The notes beneath the pieces were generated by a model. It saw only the letters and a program-made list of their open reading frames with translations. It did not search any database and was not told the origin of the DNA. Positions 20,304-29,283 of a DNA stretch of 64,000 nucleotides are shown here, piece by piece. A program made the translations under genes and the position numbers. Each line of letters opens with the position of its first letter. Position 1 is the first letter of the stretch. The DNA is from Bifidobacterium breve (GTDB lineage Bacteria > Actinomycetota > Actinomycetes > Nanopelagicales > Nanopelagicaceae), in contig CAMAPN010000003.1 in the NCBI GenBank assembly GCA_945860275.1, forward strand, positions 30,703 to 94,702, in the 5' to 3' direction.

Positions 20304-20753
20304 CCAAACCTGTAAATCGTGTAAACCATCTGCTCGTCCCTGCGCTTTTCGTAACGTACCTTCGAAAAGAAACCCGGCTTTCTCTAGCGCTCGTTGCTCT
20401 GCAATGTTTGTGACATCTGTTGAGGCCTCCACTCGTACATAACCCTGGCGGTGGAGCTCTTCAGCCAGTAGCCGTTGGGCGAGTGAACCAATTCCTTTGT
20501 TGCGAAACTCTTCAATCAGAGTGATGCCAATGTTCATCGCCTTTGAGCCCTGAGTTGGTCCGTACCACGCTGCGTGCGCCGAGAGATTGCCAACTTCAAT
20601 CCATGCGCCAGAAATCTTTGCTTCAATCAGCCAACGAAAAATCTCCATCGCTTGAGCATCTGCGGCGGTTTCACCCCAGTTGTCGTATTCACTCCGCGCG
20701 CGCTGTAAGGGATAGTCTCGCGCAATCTCACGGATGGTCACCTCTAGCGTCAT
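20289..20753 (-). CDS. GNAT family N-acetyltransferase
   Basis: A 154-aa protein with the GNAT acetyl-CoA site: the beta4 stretch NIGITLIEEFRNKGIGSLAQRLL carries an RxxGxG-like loop (RNKGIG). The family NxxAxxxxxKxGF element follows (NIAEQRALEKAGF). The substrate is unknown; the pattern resembles RimJ/RimL-type enzymes. A GAGGTG ribosome site lies 4 nt before the ATG. It is the third unit of a likely serC - 26-aa ORF - GNAT transcript. Confidence 0.87.
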   Translation of the reverse strand: MTLEVTIREIARDYPLQRARSEYDNWGETAADAQAMEIFRWLIEAKISGAWIEVGNLSAHAAWYGPTQGSKAMNIGITLIEEFRNKGIGSLAQRLLAEELHRQGYVRVEASTDVTNIAEQRALEKAGFLFEGTLRKAQGRADGLHDLQVWSHLS

Positions 20754-20782
20754 CTCACACCTCGAGCTCTTTAGAGCAAACT

Positions 20783-20863
20783 TTAGATACCGCTGATCGC
20801 AATCATCGCTACCAGGCCAATGAGTATGACGAGTGTGACGATGCGCCGCGTCCGATTACTCAT
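20783..20863 (-). CDS. Candidate 26-aa single-pass membrane peptide
   Basis: This ORF is too short for the track. It starts two bases after the serC stop and reads MSNRTRRIVTLVILIGLVAM followed by IAISGI. That gives a basic N-terminus followed by one hydrophobic helix of about 17 residues. The tight spacing behind serC suggests translational coupling, and no other feature explains the 112-bp gap. I do not recognise a family. It could be a genuine small membrane protein or chance coding. Confidence 0.42.
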   Translation of the reverse strand: MSNRTRRIVTLVILIGLVAMIAISGI

Positions 20864-20865
20864 CT

Positions 20866-22008
<1,143 letters not shown>

Positions 22009-22031
22009 CCGAAGTTTGGTCGGCGCCTGCC

Positions 22032-22697
22032 TCACGGTGCTAAGCGCTGACGAAGCCAGGTGCCATCGTTCGAGCGGATGAATCGGATGCGATCATGTAA
22101 GCGCGAATACCTACCTTGCCAGAATTCGATTGAGTGAGGTATTGCACAGAACCCTCCCCAATTTTCTGGAAGCGGAACTACGCTCCCCTCCGGATAGCGC
22201 TCCGATATTTCTTGCCATCTCTTCTCGAGAACTTCACGGCCGGTAATTTCCATTGATTGATCACTAGCCCATGCGCCAATTTGACTCGACCATGGCCGGG
22301 AAGCGAAGTACTCCTCGGATTCGCCACGAGGGACCTTTTCTGCGCGCGCAGTGATAATTACTTGTCGCTCCATCGCATACCAAGGAAAGAGGAGCGAAAC
22401 TTCAGCGTTCGCATCTATCGCTCGCGCCTTGGCGGAGTTGTAATTGGTGAAGAAGGTGCAGCCACCGCTCTCCGGGTCGAAACCTTTGAGAAGCACTGTT
22501 CGAGAGGCGGGGAGGTTGTCGGCGAAGGTGCTGAGCACCATCGCATTTGCCTCGACGATGTACGGGTTGGCGCTGGCCTGCGCTAACCAACGGGCAAAGA
22601 GCGCGATGGGGTCGTCACCTGCAGCGCTCTCGGAGAGGCCCTCGTCGCCGTAGGAACGGCGCATAGCCCGGATAGCGGCATTTATCTCGTCACTCAT
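22032..22697 (-). CDS. pdxH: Pyridoxamine 5'-phosphate oxidase
   Basis: A 221-aa FMN enzyme that oxidises pyridoxamine or pyridoxine 5'-phosphate to PLP. Family segments are ASRTVLLKGFD (FMN/substrate site), FFTNYNSAKARAI, LLFPWYAMERQV, RPWSSQIGAWASDQS and the C-terminal RLHDRIRF...WLRQRLAP. The length is standard. The ATG follows TAGATT by six bases. The intervening AAGGAC could also serve as a weak ribosome site. It is divergent from the citrate synthase gene. Confidence 0.95.
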   Translation of the reverse strand: MSDEINAAIRAMRRSYGDEGLSESAAGDDPIALFARWLAQASANPYIVEANAMVLSTFADNLPASRTVLLKGFDPESGGCTFFTNYNSAKARAIDANAEVSLLFPWYAMERQVIITARAEKVPRGESEEYFASRPWSSQIGAWASDQSMEITGREVLEKRWQEISERYPEGSVVPLPENWGGFCAIPHSIEFWQGRYSRLHDRIRFIRSNDGTWLRQRLAP

Positions 22698-22703
22698 GTC
22701 CTT

Positions 22704-22709
22704 AATCTA
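22704..22709 (-). promoter_or_regulatory. -10 of pdxH promoter
   Basis: TAGATT (minus strand) ends six bases before the pdxH ATG, matching the leaderless pattern. Confidence 0.55.
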
Positions 22710-22730
22710 GACCTCGCTGGTGGAGCTTTG

Positions 22731-22749
22731 GCCACGTGGCGTGCGCCAC
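22731..22749. repeat. Overlapping palindromes between pdxH and citrate synthase
   Basis: GCCACGTGGC is a perfect 10-bp palindrome. Its right half is reused in GTGGC-GTGC-GCCAC, giving three GCCAC/GTGGC half-sites in 19 bp. A TATTTTT stretch follows on the + strand, but no + strand gene ends here. A regulator site just upstream of the citrate synthase -35 is more likely than a terminator. Confidence 0.45.
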
Positions 22750-22754
22750 TATTT

Positions 22755-22783
22755 TTGACGCTCCTTCTGGTTTGCCTTAGGTC
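22755..22783 (+). promoter_or_regulatory. Candidate promoter for citrate synthase
   Basis: TTGACG, 17-nt spacer, TAGGTC. Transcription would start near 22790 and give a ~65-nt leader with an AGGAG site before the ATG. The -35 abuts the palindromes at 22731-22749. Confidence 0.45.
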
Positions 22784-22854
22784 AAAGCAGGAGCAGAATA
22801 CGGGGAGGATTTTCGCCTACCCAGGCTACCGAAACCGAACAGGAGCAGCGCCCC

Positions 22855-23967
22855 ATGGATGACTTTAAGCCCGGCCTTGAAGGTGTCATCGCTTTCGAAT
22901 CAGAGATTGCTGAGCCGGATAAAGAGGGAAGTGCGCTTCGTTACCGCGGCGTAGATATCGAAGATCTCGTTGGTCGTGTGACATTTGGAAATGTCTGGGG
23001 ACTTCTTGTCGATAATGAATTTAATCCAGGACTTCCAGGTGCAGAGCAATTTCCACTTCCAGTGCACTCGGGTGATGTGCGCGTTGATGTGCAATCCGCG
23101 ATTGCAATGCTTGCTCCAGCGTGGGGATTGAAACCTCTTTTAGATATTTCCGACGAAGAGGCGCGAAGTAATCTTGCTCGTGTTTCGGTGATGGCGCTCT
23201 CATATGTAGCGCAATCCGCACGTGGCACTTGGCAGCCAATGGTTCCGCAAAATGAAGTTGATAAAGCCCACACTGTTGTAGAGCGCATGATGATTCGTTG
23301 GCGCGGTGAACCAGATCCACTTCATGTTCGCGCAATTGATGCATATTTTGTCTCTGCTGCAGAGCACGGCATGAACGCATCTACCTTTACTGGTCGAGTG
23401 ATTGCATCTACAGGTGCTGACGTAGCCGCTGCAATCTCTGGCGCAATTGGCGCTATGTCCGGTCCGCTACATGGTGGCGCTCCACTTCGCGTATTGCACA
23501 TGATTGAAGCGGTCGAGAAGAGCGGCGATGCCCGCAAGTATGTGAAAGATGTCATGGATCGTGGCGAGCGATTGATGGGCTTTGGTCACCGTGTTTATCG
23601 GGCAGAAGATCCACGCGCTCGCACCCTACGCCGTACTGCGAAAGAGCTTGGTGCCCCTCGTTATGAAATTGCGCTTGCGTTGGAGCAGGCTGCGCTCGCC
23701 GAGCTACAAGAGCGCTACCCAGATCGTGTCCTTGCAACCAACGTTGAGTTCTGGGCGGCAGTGGTCTTAGATTTCGCTCAAGTTCCAGCGCACCTTTTTA
23801 CCTCGATGTTCACTTCAGCGCGTACCGCCGGATGGGCAGCGCACATTCTTGAGCAGAAAAAGACTGGTCGCTTGATTCGTCCATCTGCCCGCTACATCGG
23901 CCCTGGCCCACGTAAACCAGAGGATGTCAAAGGTTGGGATAGCTCGATCCATTCGCTCCACAATTAA
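22855..23967 (+). CDS. Citrate synthase (type II-like, actinobacterial citrate synthase 2)
   Basis: A 370-aa enzyme condensing acetyl-CoA and oxaloacetate. It has the short form found as a second citrate synthase in actinobacteria. The conserved histidines lie in AEHGMNAST (H171), GPLHGG (H206) and GFGHRVYR (H245). The motif that normally supplies the catalytic aspartate reads NVEFWAAVVLD, with Glu at about 298. From memory this is common in this subfamily, but I cannot verify it here. A 2-methylcitrate synthase role is the main alternative, although no prp genes are near. AGGAG precedes the ATG. Confidence 0.88.
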   Translation: MDDFKPGLEGVIAFESEIAEPDKEGSALRYRGVDIEDLVGRVTFGNVWGLLVDNEFNPGLPGAEQFPLPVHSGDVRVDVQSAIAMLAPAWGLKPLLDISDEEARSNLARVSVMALSYVAQSARGTWQPMVPQNEVDKAHTVVERMMIRWRGEPDPLHVRAIDAYFVSAAEHGMNASTFTGRVIASTGADVAAAISGAIGAMSGPLHGGAPLRVLHMIEAVEKSGDARKYVKDVMDRGERLMGFGHRVYRAEDPRARTLRRTAKELGAPRYEIALALEQAALAELQERYPDRVLATNVEFWAAVVLDFAQVPAHLFTSMFTSARTAGWAAHILEQKKTGRLIRPSARYIGPGPRKPEDVKGWDSSIHSLHN

Positions 23968-23999
23968 TTGACGCACTCGCACCTGCGCTGGAGGTAGTT

Positions 24000-25388
24000 A
24001 TGGCTAACCATTCCAGTTCTGGCCCGTCTGGCTCAGTTGCGATCATGTGGTTTCGTCGAGATTTACGATTAATTGATCATCCAGCGCTGTCTGAAGCGGT
24101 TGCTAATTCTGATGCAGTCATTCCGCTTTTTATTCTCGATGAGAAGCTCATCTCGCATGCCGGTAGTAAGCGCCTTGCATACATGGCTAATTCGTTGCGT
24201 GCACTTGATGAGTCACTGGGAAATAAACTCCATATTCGTGTGGGCGATCAGGTTGAGGTCTTAAAAGCTTTGATGAGCGAGCACCACATCACTGGCGTGT
24301 ATGTGTCAGAGGAGTTTGAACCGTATGGTGTGGCGCGCGATAATCGTGTAGAGCAAGCGGGGATTCCACTGATCAAAGTAGGAAGCCCATATGCAGTCTC
24401 ACCAGGGCGAGTGCGCAAACCAGATGGCACGAATTATCGGGTCTATACCCCTTTCTACAAAGGTTGGGTTCTCCACGGTTGGCGGAAAGCAATCCCTGCA
24501 CCAAAAAATATCAATGCGATAACGCCAGGCGCCAATGCGCGAAATTTCCCGACGTGGAACAGCCCCGACGGCAGTGAAATTTTCGAAGCCGGTGAACTTG
24601 CCGCACATAAACGATGGAATGAGTTTAAAAAGGGTGCGCTTGCTTGTTACGACGAAGCGCGCAACATGGCCGGAATTGATGGCACGAGTAAGTTGAGCGC
24701 GCATCTCAAATGGGGCGAGATTCATCCGCGGACGTTGTTAGCTGAATTGGGCGAAAGTAAAGCTCATGAAGTATTTCGAAAAGAGATTGCTTGGCGCGAG
24801 TTCTATGCTGATGTACTTCATCACTATCCACACACTGAAAAAGATTATTACTCACCACAGTTTGCCGGGATGCGATATGACGAACCAGGCGAGAAATTTC
24901 AACTCTGGTGCGAAGGAAAGACTGGCTATCCATTCGTCGATGCCGCAATGCGTCAGATTGTCAAAGAAGGGTGGATGCACAACCGAACTCGAATGGTTGT
25001 TGCATCATTTCTCGTGAAGGATCTTCATATCGAATGGCAACATGGCGCTAATTTCTTCATGGAACATCTCGTGGATTTTGATGTGGCTTCAAATAGCCAT
25101 GGTTGGCAGTGGACTGCCGGATGTGGCACCGATGCTTCGCCGTACTACCGAGTCTTTAATCCCATTGAACAAGGGAAGAAATTCGATCCGGAAGGGGCGT
25201 ACATAAAGAAGTACGTTCCGGAGCTTCGCCACTTAGATAGCGATCAAATACATGAGCCCTGGCTCTATCTCGATGGATATAGCCAGGGCTATGTGGAGCG
25301 AATCGTCGATCACGCACAAGAGCGGATCGAATCCCTTGCTCGACTAGAGGAAATAAAGCAAGCTAAGGAAATCAAGCCAGGAAGTTAG
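24000..25388 (+). CDS. phrB: Deoxyribodipyrimidine photo-lyase (cryptochrome/photolyase family)
   Basis: A 462-aa flavoprotein that repairs UV-induced cyclobutane pyrimidine dimers with blue light. The N-terminal antenna domain starts IMWFRRDLRLIDHPAL. The C-terminal FAD domain shows TSKLSAHLKWGEIHPR, WREFYADVLHH, GYPFVDAAMRQ, WMHNRTRMVVASFLVKDL and the ASPYYRVFNP segment, including the tryptophans of the electron-transfer chain. A GGAGGT ribosome site lies 5 nt before the ATG. It fits a sunlit surface-water habitat. The last 17 nt overlap the convergent homospermidine synthase gene. Confidence 0.94.
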   Translation: MANHSSSGPSGSVAIMWFRRDLRLIDHPALSEAVANSDAVIPLFILDEKLISHAGSKRLAYMANSLRALDESLGNKLHIRVGDQVEVLKALMSEHHITGVYVSEEFEPYGVARDNRVEQAGIPLIKVGSPYAVSPGRVRKPDGTNYRVYTPFYKGWVLHGWRKAIPAPKNINAITPGANARNFPTWNSPDGSEIFEAGELAAHKRWNEFKKGALACYDEARNMAGIDGTSKLSAHLKWGEIHPRTLLAELGESKAHEVFRKEIAWREFYADVLHHYPHTEKDYYSPQFAGMRYDEPGEKFQLWCEGKTGYPFVDAAMRQIVKEGWMHNRTRMVVASFLVKDLHIEWQHGANFFMEHLVDFDVASNSHGWQWTAGCGTDASPYYRVFNPIEQGKKFDPEGAYIKKYVPELRHLDSDQIHEPWLYLDGYSQGYVERIVDHAQERIESLARLEEIKQAKEIKPGS

Positions 25389-26817
25389 TGAACTGCCAAG
25401 GATCGCTCTCGTCGTACTCACGTTGATTCCATCCTTTGAATGGATCGAACCGAGTAGCCAACGGATCCCAATCGACGGCATCTGACCAAATCGTGCCAAG
25501 GTATGGCTCAATCAGCGGGAGTACTTCGCGCCACGGCAGCTCATCGGGAACCAAGAGCCCGGCATCAGGGTTGGCCATCGCCCACGCAACAGCTGCATAG
25601 ACAGAGGCAGCAACTTGAACCGTTGTCGCTGATTGCCCTGGAGCGAGAACGCGAGCTTGATCAATCGACAGGAGCGAGCCACACCACCACGATTTGAATG
25701 GATGACCCATGAGAAGAACTCCCAAGCGATCTTCGCCGCTAATGATCTCTTCATTCATGATTCGTTGATCGCTTTGTAAGTTCCATTGGCGCATCTCTGT
25801 TTCGCGCATGGAGGCAATTGCCGCATCAGTTGGGCAATATGCATAGTGCACAGTTGGGCGGTAGATGGCTTTGCTGCCATCCCACACGGTTAGATGATCT
25901 GAAAGTGTGAATGCCTCACCATGGCGGATGACCATGCCGGTTGTCTCGCATGAGGGAACCCAGGAGCGTACCCATGTCGTTGCGCCAGGTTGCGCTAACG
26001 CAATCTGGTTCTGCGGCCCAACTTTGTGGGTGTATGCAGTAGGCGGCAACTTCTTCTCGTGGGTACCCCAACCAAGTTCTGCTGGCGCAATACCTTCTTC
26101 GTAGAAGCCTTCAACGCTCCAGGTATTCACAAATTCATCGACGCGCTTTGGTTTATCTGAAATCTGGGTGTCTCGTTCTGCAATATGAATGACGCGTACA
26201 TCGAGCGCGTGGGCAAGGGCTGGATAGTCATCGTCGCTCATTGCCTTTTCCACGGCCCCGCTAGCTTTGCTCTCTTTTAATGCACGCGTGCCAACCTCAA
26301 TGAGCGCACGTTTAACAAGATGCGAAACCATGCCAGGGTTGGCGCCATGTTCGACAATAGCGGTCGCGCCCTTTTCGCTCCACGATGCTTTCATCTCACG
26401 AAGGCGCATATGTCGGTAATAGAGGGTGCGCTCGATGGGATCACGTGATGATCCTCCGGCGTACGGCTCCCATTCTTCTACTGAAGTATTGAGATATAGG
26501 ACGCCATGATCGTGCGCCCAGCCAATAATCGAATTGGCATCGATATTCCATGCCAAGTCAAGGAGGAAATCTCCGGCTTTCAAATATTTGCTAAGGAACT
26601 CATCCATATTTTCTTTGGTGAGTTTGTCGATGATGTACGTGGCACCGCGATTGATCGAAGAGGTAAAACGCTCTCGATTATCTTTGAAATCCACAATTGT
26701 CACTTGATGAGGTTCGACCAATTTGTCGAGAAGGATAGGAACTACACATTGCGATACGGATCCTGCACCGAGGACTAGAACTCGATTGTGAAATTTTGCG
26801 GCCAACGAACCTCCCAT
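25372..26817 (-). CDS. hss: Homospermidine synthase
   Basis: A 481-aa NAD-dependent enzyme that joins an aminobutyl group from putrescine or spermidine onto putrescine to make sym-homospermidine. It aligns along its length with bacterial Hss: Rossmann VLVLGAGSVSQ, HGANPGMVSHLVKRALI, HIAERDTQ, FVNTWSVEGF (its Trp corresponds, from memory, to the active-site Trp), PAELGWGTHEKK, PTVHYAYCPTD and a final DPWQFTNFL. The track ATG has no ribosome site. GGAGG lies just before an in-frame TTG at 26805 (protein MAAKFHNRV), which is a likely true start. Presence in an actinobacterium is less usual than in alphaproteobacteria. Confidence 0.9.
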   Translation of the reverse strand: MGGSLAAKFHNRVLVLGAGSVSQCVVPILLDKLVEPHQVTIVDFKDNRERFTSSINRGATYIIDKLTKENMDEFLSKYLKAGDFLLDLAWNIDANSIIGWAHDHGVLYLNTSVEEWEPYAGGSSRDPIERTLYYRHMRLREMKASWSEKGATAIVEHGANPGMVSHLVKRALIEVGTRALKESKASGAVEKAMSDDDYPALAHALDVRVIHIAERDTQISDKPKRVDEFVNTWSVEGFYEEGIAPAELGWGTHEKKLPPTAYTHKVGPQNQIALAQPGATTWVRSWVPSCETTGMVIRHGEAFTLSDHLTVWDGSKAIYRPTVHYAYCPTDAAIASMRETEMRQWNLQSDQRIMNEEIISGEDRLGVLLMGHPFKSWWCGSLLSIDQARVLAPGQSATTVQVAASVYAAVAWAMANPDAGLLVPDELPWREVLPLIEPYLGTIWSDAVDWDPLATRFDPFKGWNQREYDESDPWQFTNFLA

Positions 26818-26900
26818 TGAGTGCGTGAGAAATAAGAACGGACCGGCAAATCGTAGGGCATAAATTCACGCAGGAATTACATGTTCTAGCTCACCAGGAT

Positions 26901-28232
26901 TTAGCGTGCAGCGCGCTTGGCCTGGTACATCTGAGCATCGGCCTGCTCGAGCGGATTGTTAGAGGTCGAGATTTCGGCAATGCCGACGCTCGTTGTAAGT
27001 ACGAGCGCACGATCACCGCAGTAAATTGGCGTTGTTAGCGCTCTGTGTAGCCGTTGGGCGAGTTCTGGGGCGCTAACTATCTCTAGGTCAACCAAGATTG
27101 CAAACTCATCACCGCCGAGCCGAGCCAGGTAACAGCTAGCGGGCAAGACGGCGTGAAAGCGATGGGCAACTTCGCGGAGTACTTGATCTCCAGCGCTGTG
27201 GCCGTGGACGTCGTTGATTGCCTTGAAGTTATCGAGGTCAAGCAGGAGCAGCGACCACGAGCCATCGAGCGGTAGATTTTTTAGGCGAGCTAAGAATTCT
27301 CGCCGATTGCCTACCCCAGTTAATTCATCAGTGATCGAGAGCTCTTTGTGAATCTTTCCTTGTTCAGCTTCCTCGAGCGCAAGCGCCATTCGGGTGAAGG
27401 CAAGGAGCAGAGTAATAATTGAAGGAATGAGAGCCAGTTCTGAATTTTGATTGGGATGTAACGAGTGCCAACCAAGTATCGAGAGCGAAAGTCCGAGAGC
27501 GAGAAATATCGGAGGGTAAGTGTTCATTTCTCGAACTCGACTTTGATTAAGTTTTGGAGTTGTTGCGCAGAGTAGGAGCGCAAGTAGCCATCCTTCATCA
27601 ACAATGCCACCAACTGCGTATTGATTGTTGCTAAAGAGCCACAGATATCCAACATCGCTAGTCGTAAAAAGCACGATTGCGCTCATAAGTAAGAAGTACT
27701 CTTTCGATGTTCCACTACGGATGCCAATCAACGTGAGCGATGCGATAAGCATGAGATCGCCAATCGGATAAAGCGTGAGAAGGAAAAACTCTGCAGATGA
27801 GCGCGCATTGGATGTTGCAGAAAGCGCCAAGGTCGTCAGAAGGGCGGAGAGGCCGAGCGTAATAATCAAAGAATCAAGAATTTGTGACTTCGTGAGCGCC
27901 TTCAACTGCTGGCTTTTTACAATATAGAAGAAGAGCAATGGGTAGAGCATCAGATATCCCGCGCCACCCCATAGCGATGCAGCCACCGATAAGGTCATAA
28001 CTGCAGAATCTGCAATACTTGAAAAAATCGAACCAAGGGTCCAGGCGGCAATAGCGAATGCAATAAGCCGCTCTCTCTTAATGAGAAGCCAGAGTGCCGT
28101 AACAACCAAGAGGGCGTTATAGGTGAGTATGTCCCAGAAAAAAGAGCGTCCTGGTTGTGCCACGGCAATAACAAGGTGAACCACTCCAGCCAAAAAAGGG
28201 GTAAAACGTGCGAGCTGTGTGCGGCGCGGCAT
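26901..28232 (-). CDS. Membrane-bound diguanylate cyclase (GGDEF)
   Basis: 443 aa. About nine hydrophobic segments fill residues 1-275, a membrane sensor of MASE-like type that I cannot name. They are followed by a GGDEF domain that starts at ITDELTGVGNRREF and has an intact GGDEF signature (ARLGGDEFAILVD). It should make c-di-GMP from GTP. The residues before GGDEF read LPASCYLAR, so the RxxD inhibitory site is absent and product feedback is unlikely. No EAL domain is present. The ATG follows TACCGT by six bases, so the transcript is probably leaderless. It may be the same cell's source of ligand for YajQ-type binders, but nothing shows this. Confidence 0.92.
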   Translation of the reverse strand: MPRRTQLARFTPFLAGVVHLVIAVAQPGRSFFWDILTYNALLVVTALWLLIKRERLIAFAIAAWTLGSIFSSIADSAVMTLSVAASLWGGAGYLMLYPLLFFYIVKSQQLKALTKSQILDSLIITLGLSALLTTLALSATSNARSSAEFFLLTLYPIGDLMLIASLTLIGIRSGTSKEYFLLMSAIVLFTTSDVGYLWLFSNNQYAVGGIVDEGWLLALLLCATTPKLNQSRVREMNTYPPIFLALGLSLSILGWHSLHPNQNSELALIPSIITLLLAFTRMALALEEAEQGKIHKELSITDELTGVGNRREFLARLKNLPLDGSWSLLLLDLDNFKAINDVHGHSAGDQVLREVAHRFHAVLPASCYLARLGGDEFAILVDLEIVSAPELAQRLHRALTTPIYCGDRALVLTTSVGIAEISTSNNPLEQADAQMYQAKRAAR

Positions 28233-28238
28233 ACGTGA

Positions 28239-28244
28239 ACGGTA
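28239..28244 (-). promoter_or_regulatory. -10 of leaderless GGDEF gene promoter
   Basis: TACCGT (minus strand) ends six bases before the ATG at 28232. Confidence 0.5.
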
Positions 28245-28321
28245 GGGGAGTATTTGCTGAGAGTGAAGCGAAATCTTTTTAAATCTATCGATTGCTAGTA
28301 CAGATAGGGCAAACTGGGCGT

Positions 28322-28750
28322 ATGGAAATCAACAGACGTCATTTCTTATGTGGTTCATTGCTCACCGCTCTGGGCACAAGCACTGCAGTGGTCGAGAGCG
28401 CAGATGCTGCAACTGGAGTAAAAAAACTCTCAGATGGTTCAATCGAAGTGACGGTTGCTTCTGTGAAATCTCTAGCTAAGGTCGGGGGTATTGCCCTGAT
28501 CGGTGATGTCAATGGTGCACCAACTGCACTAGTTCGTACCGGTGCAAAGAAATACATTGCATTGGATCTTCGGTGCACACATGCTGACATCACGGTTAAA
28601 CCAAAAGCTGGTGGTTTCTATTGTGAACCAGCACAAGGTGGACATGGTTCAGCTTTTACGAAAGCGGGAGCCGTGAGTCAATCTCCAGCGGACGCGCCAC
28701 TTAATCGATTGACGGTGACCGTCAAGGGCAAGAAAGTTATTGTTAGTTAA
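28322..28750 (+). CDS. Tat-exported Rieske-like [2Fe-2S] protein with altered cluster motif
   Basis: The start is moved to ATG 28322. The track's TTG adds ten residues without a ribosome site. The 142-aa protein begins MEINRRHFLCG, a twin-arginine (RRxFL) signal followed by a hydrophobic stretch and an ADAA-like cleavage region. The body matches small Rieske proteins, with CTH (C85, H87) as the first ligand box and YCEPAQGGHGSAF as the second (C101, H108). In ordinary Rieske proteins the second box is CxxH; here four extra residues separate Cys and His. Whether a cluster still forms is open. No partner oxidoreductase is adjacent. The stop overlaps the convergent gene by 4 nt. Confidence 0.75.
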   Translation: MEINRRHFLCGSLLTALGTSTAVVESADAATGVKKLSDGSIEVTVASVKSLAKVGGIALIGDVNGAPTALVRTGAKKYIALDLRCTHADITVKPKAGGFYCEPAQGGHGSAFTKAGAVSQSPADAPLNRLTVTVKGKKVIVS

Positions 28751-29205
28751 ATTCCAACAGTGCAAGCAAGGTCGCGCACTGTCAAAGCCATCTCGTACAT
28801 ATCTTTCGATGTTCTAGATAACTTATCGAAAGTATCGAGCAGCGCCGCTTTCGAACGTGCGAGCTCTTCCTTATCGGCCTGAGTTAATGAAGTATCCGCC
28901 TCGGCAGCTGCAAATTGTGCAAGCAAGTCAGCTTTCTCTTGCAATTTTTTAGCGTAAGACTTCTTACCGGCGATGTATTGGTTATTGGAGTCGATACATT
29001 CTTTGATTAGCCACGTTAACTTAGCGCGCTTGACTGTCGGGTTCTTCTGACAGATGTAATCAAAGCCACCAATCTTCGCCTTTTGATTTGTCTTCTTGCA
29101 TGAACCGCCCGCCTTATTCGCTGCTTGCGCAGGGACGCTAACTAACCCAAGGAGAAGGAAAGCTGATGCCGCTATAGCGATAAGACGTTTGGTTATTCTG
29201 CTCAT
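28747..29205 (-). CDS. Secreted protein of unknown function
   Basis: 152 aa with a clear Sec signal peptide (LIAIAASAFLLLGLVSVPAQA, cleavage after AQA). The mature part opens with a small Cys-containing module, GGSCKKTNQ...GFDYICQK, of a kind that recurs in exported proteins of small actinobacteria. A ~80-residue charged helical region follows that could form a coiled coil (KKLQEKADLLAQFAAAEAD). There are four Cys in the mature protein. The ATG follows TAGGCT by six bases. I do not recognise a named family. Confidence 0.78.
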   Translation of the reverse strand: MSRITKRLIAIAASAFLLLGLVSVPAQAANKAGGSCKKTNQKAKIGGFDYICQKNPTVKRAKLTWLIKECIDSNNQYIAGKKSYAKKLQEKADLLAQFAAAEADTSLTQADKEELARSKAALLDTFDKLSRTSKDMYEMALTVRDLACTVGI

Positions 29206-29211
29206 AGGTAG

Positions 29212-29217
29212 AGCCTA
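29212..29217 (-). promoter_or_regulatory. -10 of leaderless secreted-protein gene
   Basis: TAGGCT (minus strand) ends six bases before the ATG at 29205. It is identical in sequence and spacing to the serC promoter. Confidence 0.55.
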
Positions 29218-29283
29218 ACTTTTCTTTCTGTGAAATCTCGGTATTTACCGCGACAATGCTTGGGTATTTCCTGTGAAAGCGGA

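Noticed and set aside
22736-22756. Hairpin GTGGC-GTGC-GCCAC plus TATTTTT read as a Rho-independent terminator
   Set aside because: No + strand gene ends upstream (pdxH is divergent), and the sequence is better explained as overlapping palindromes at a promoter.
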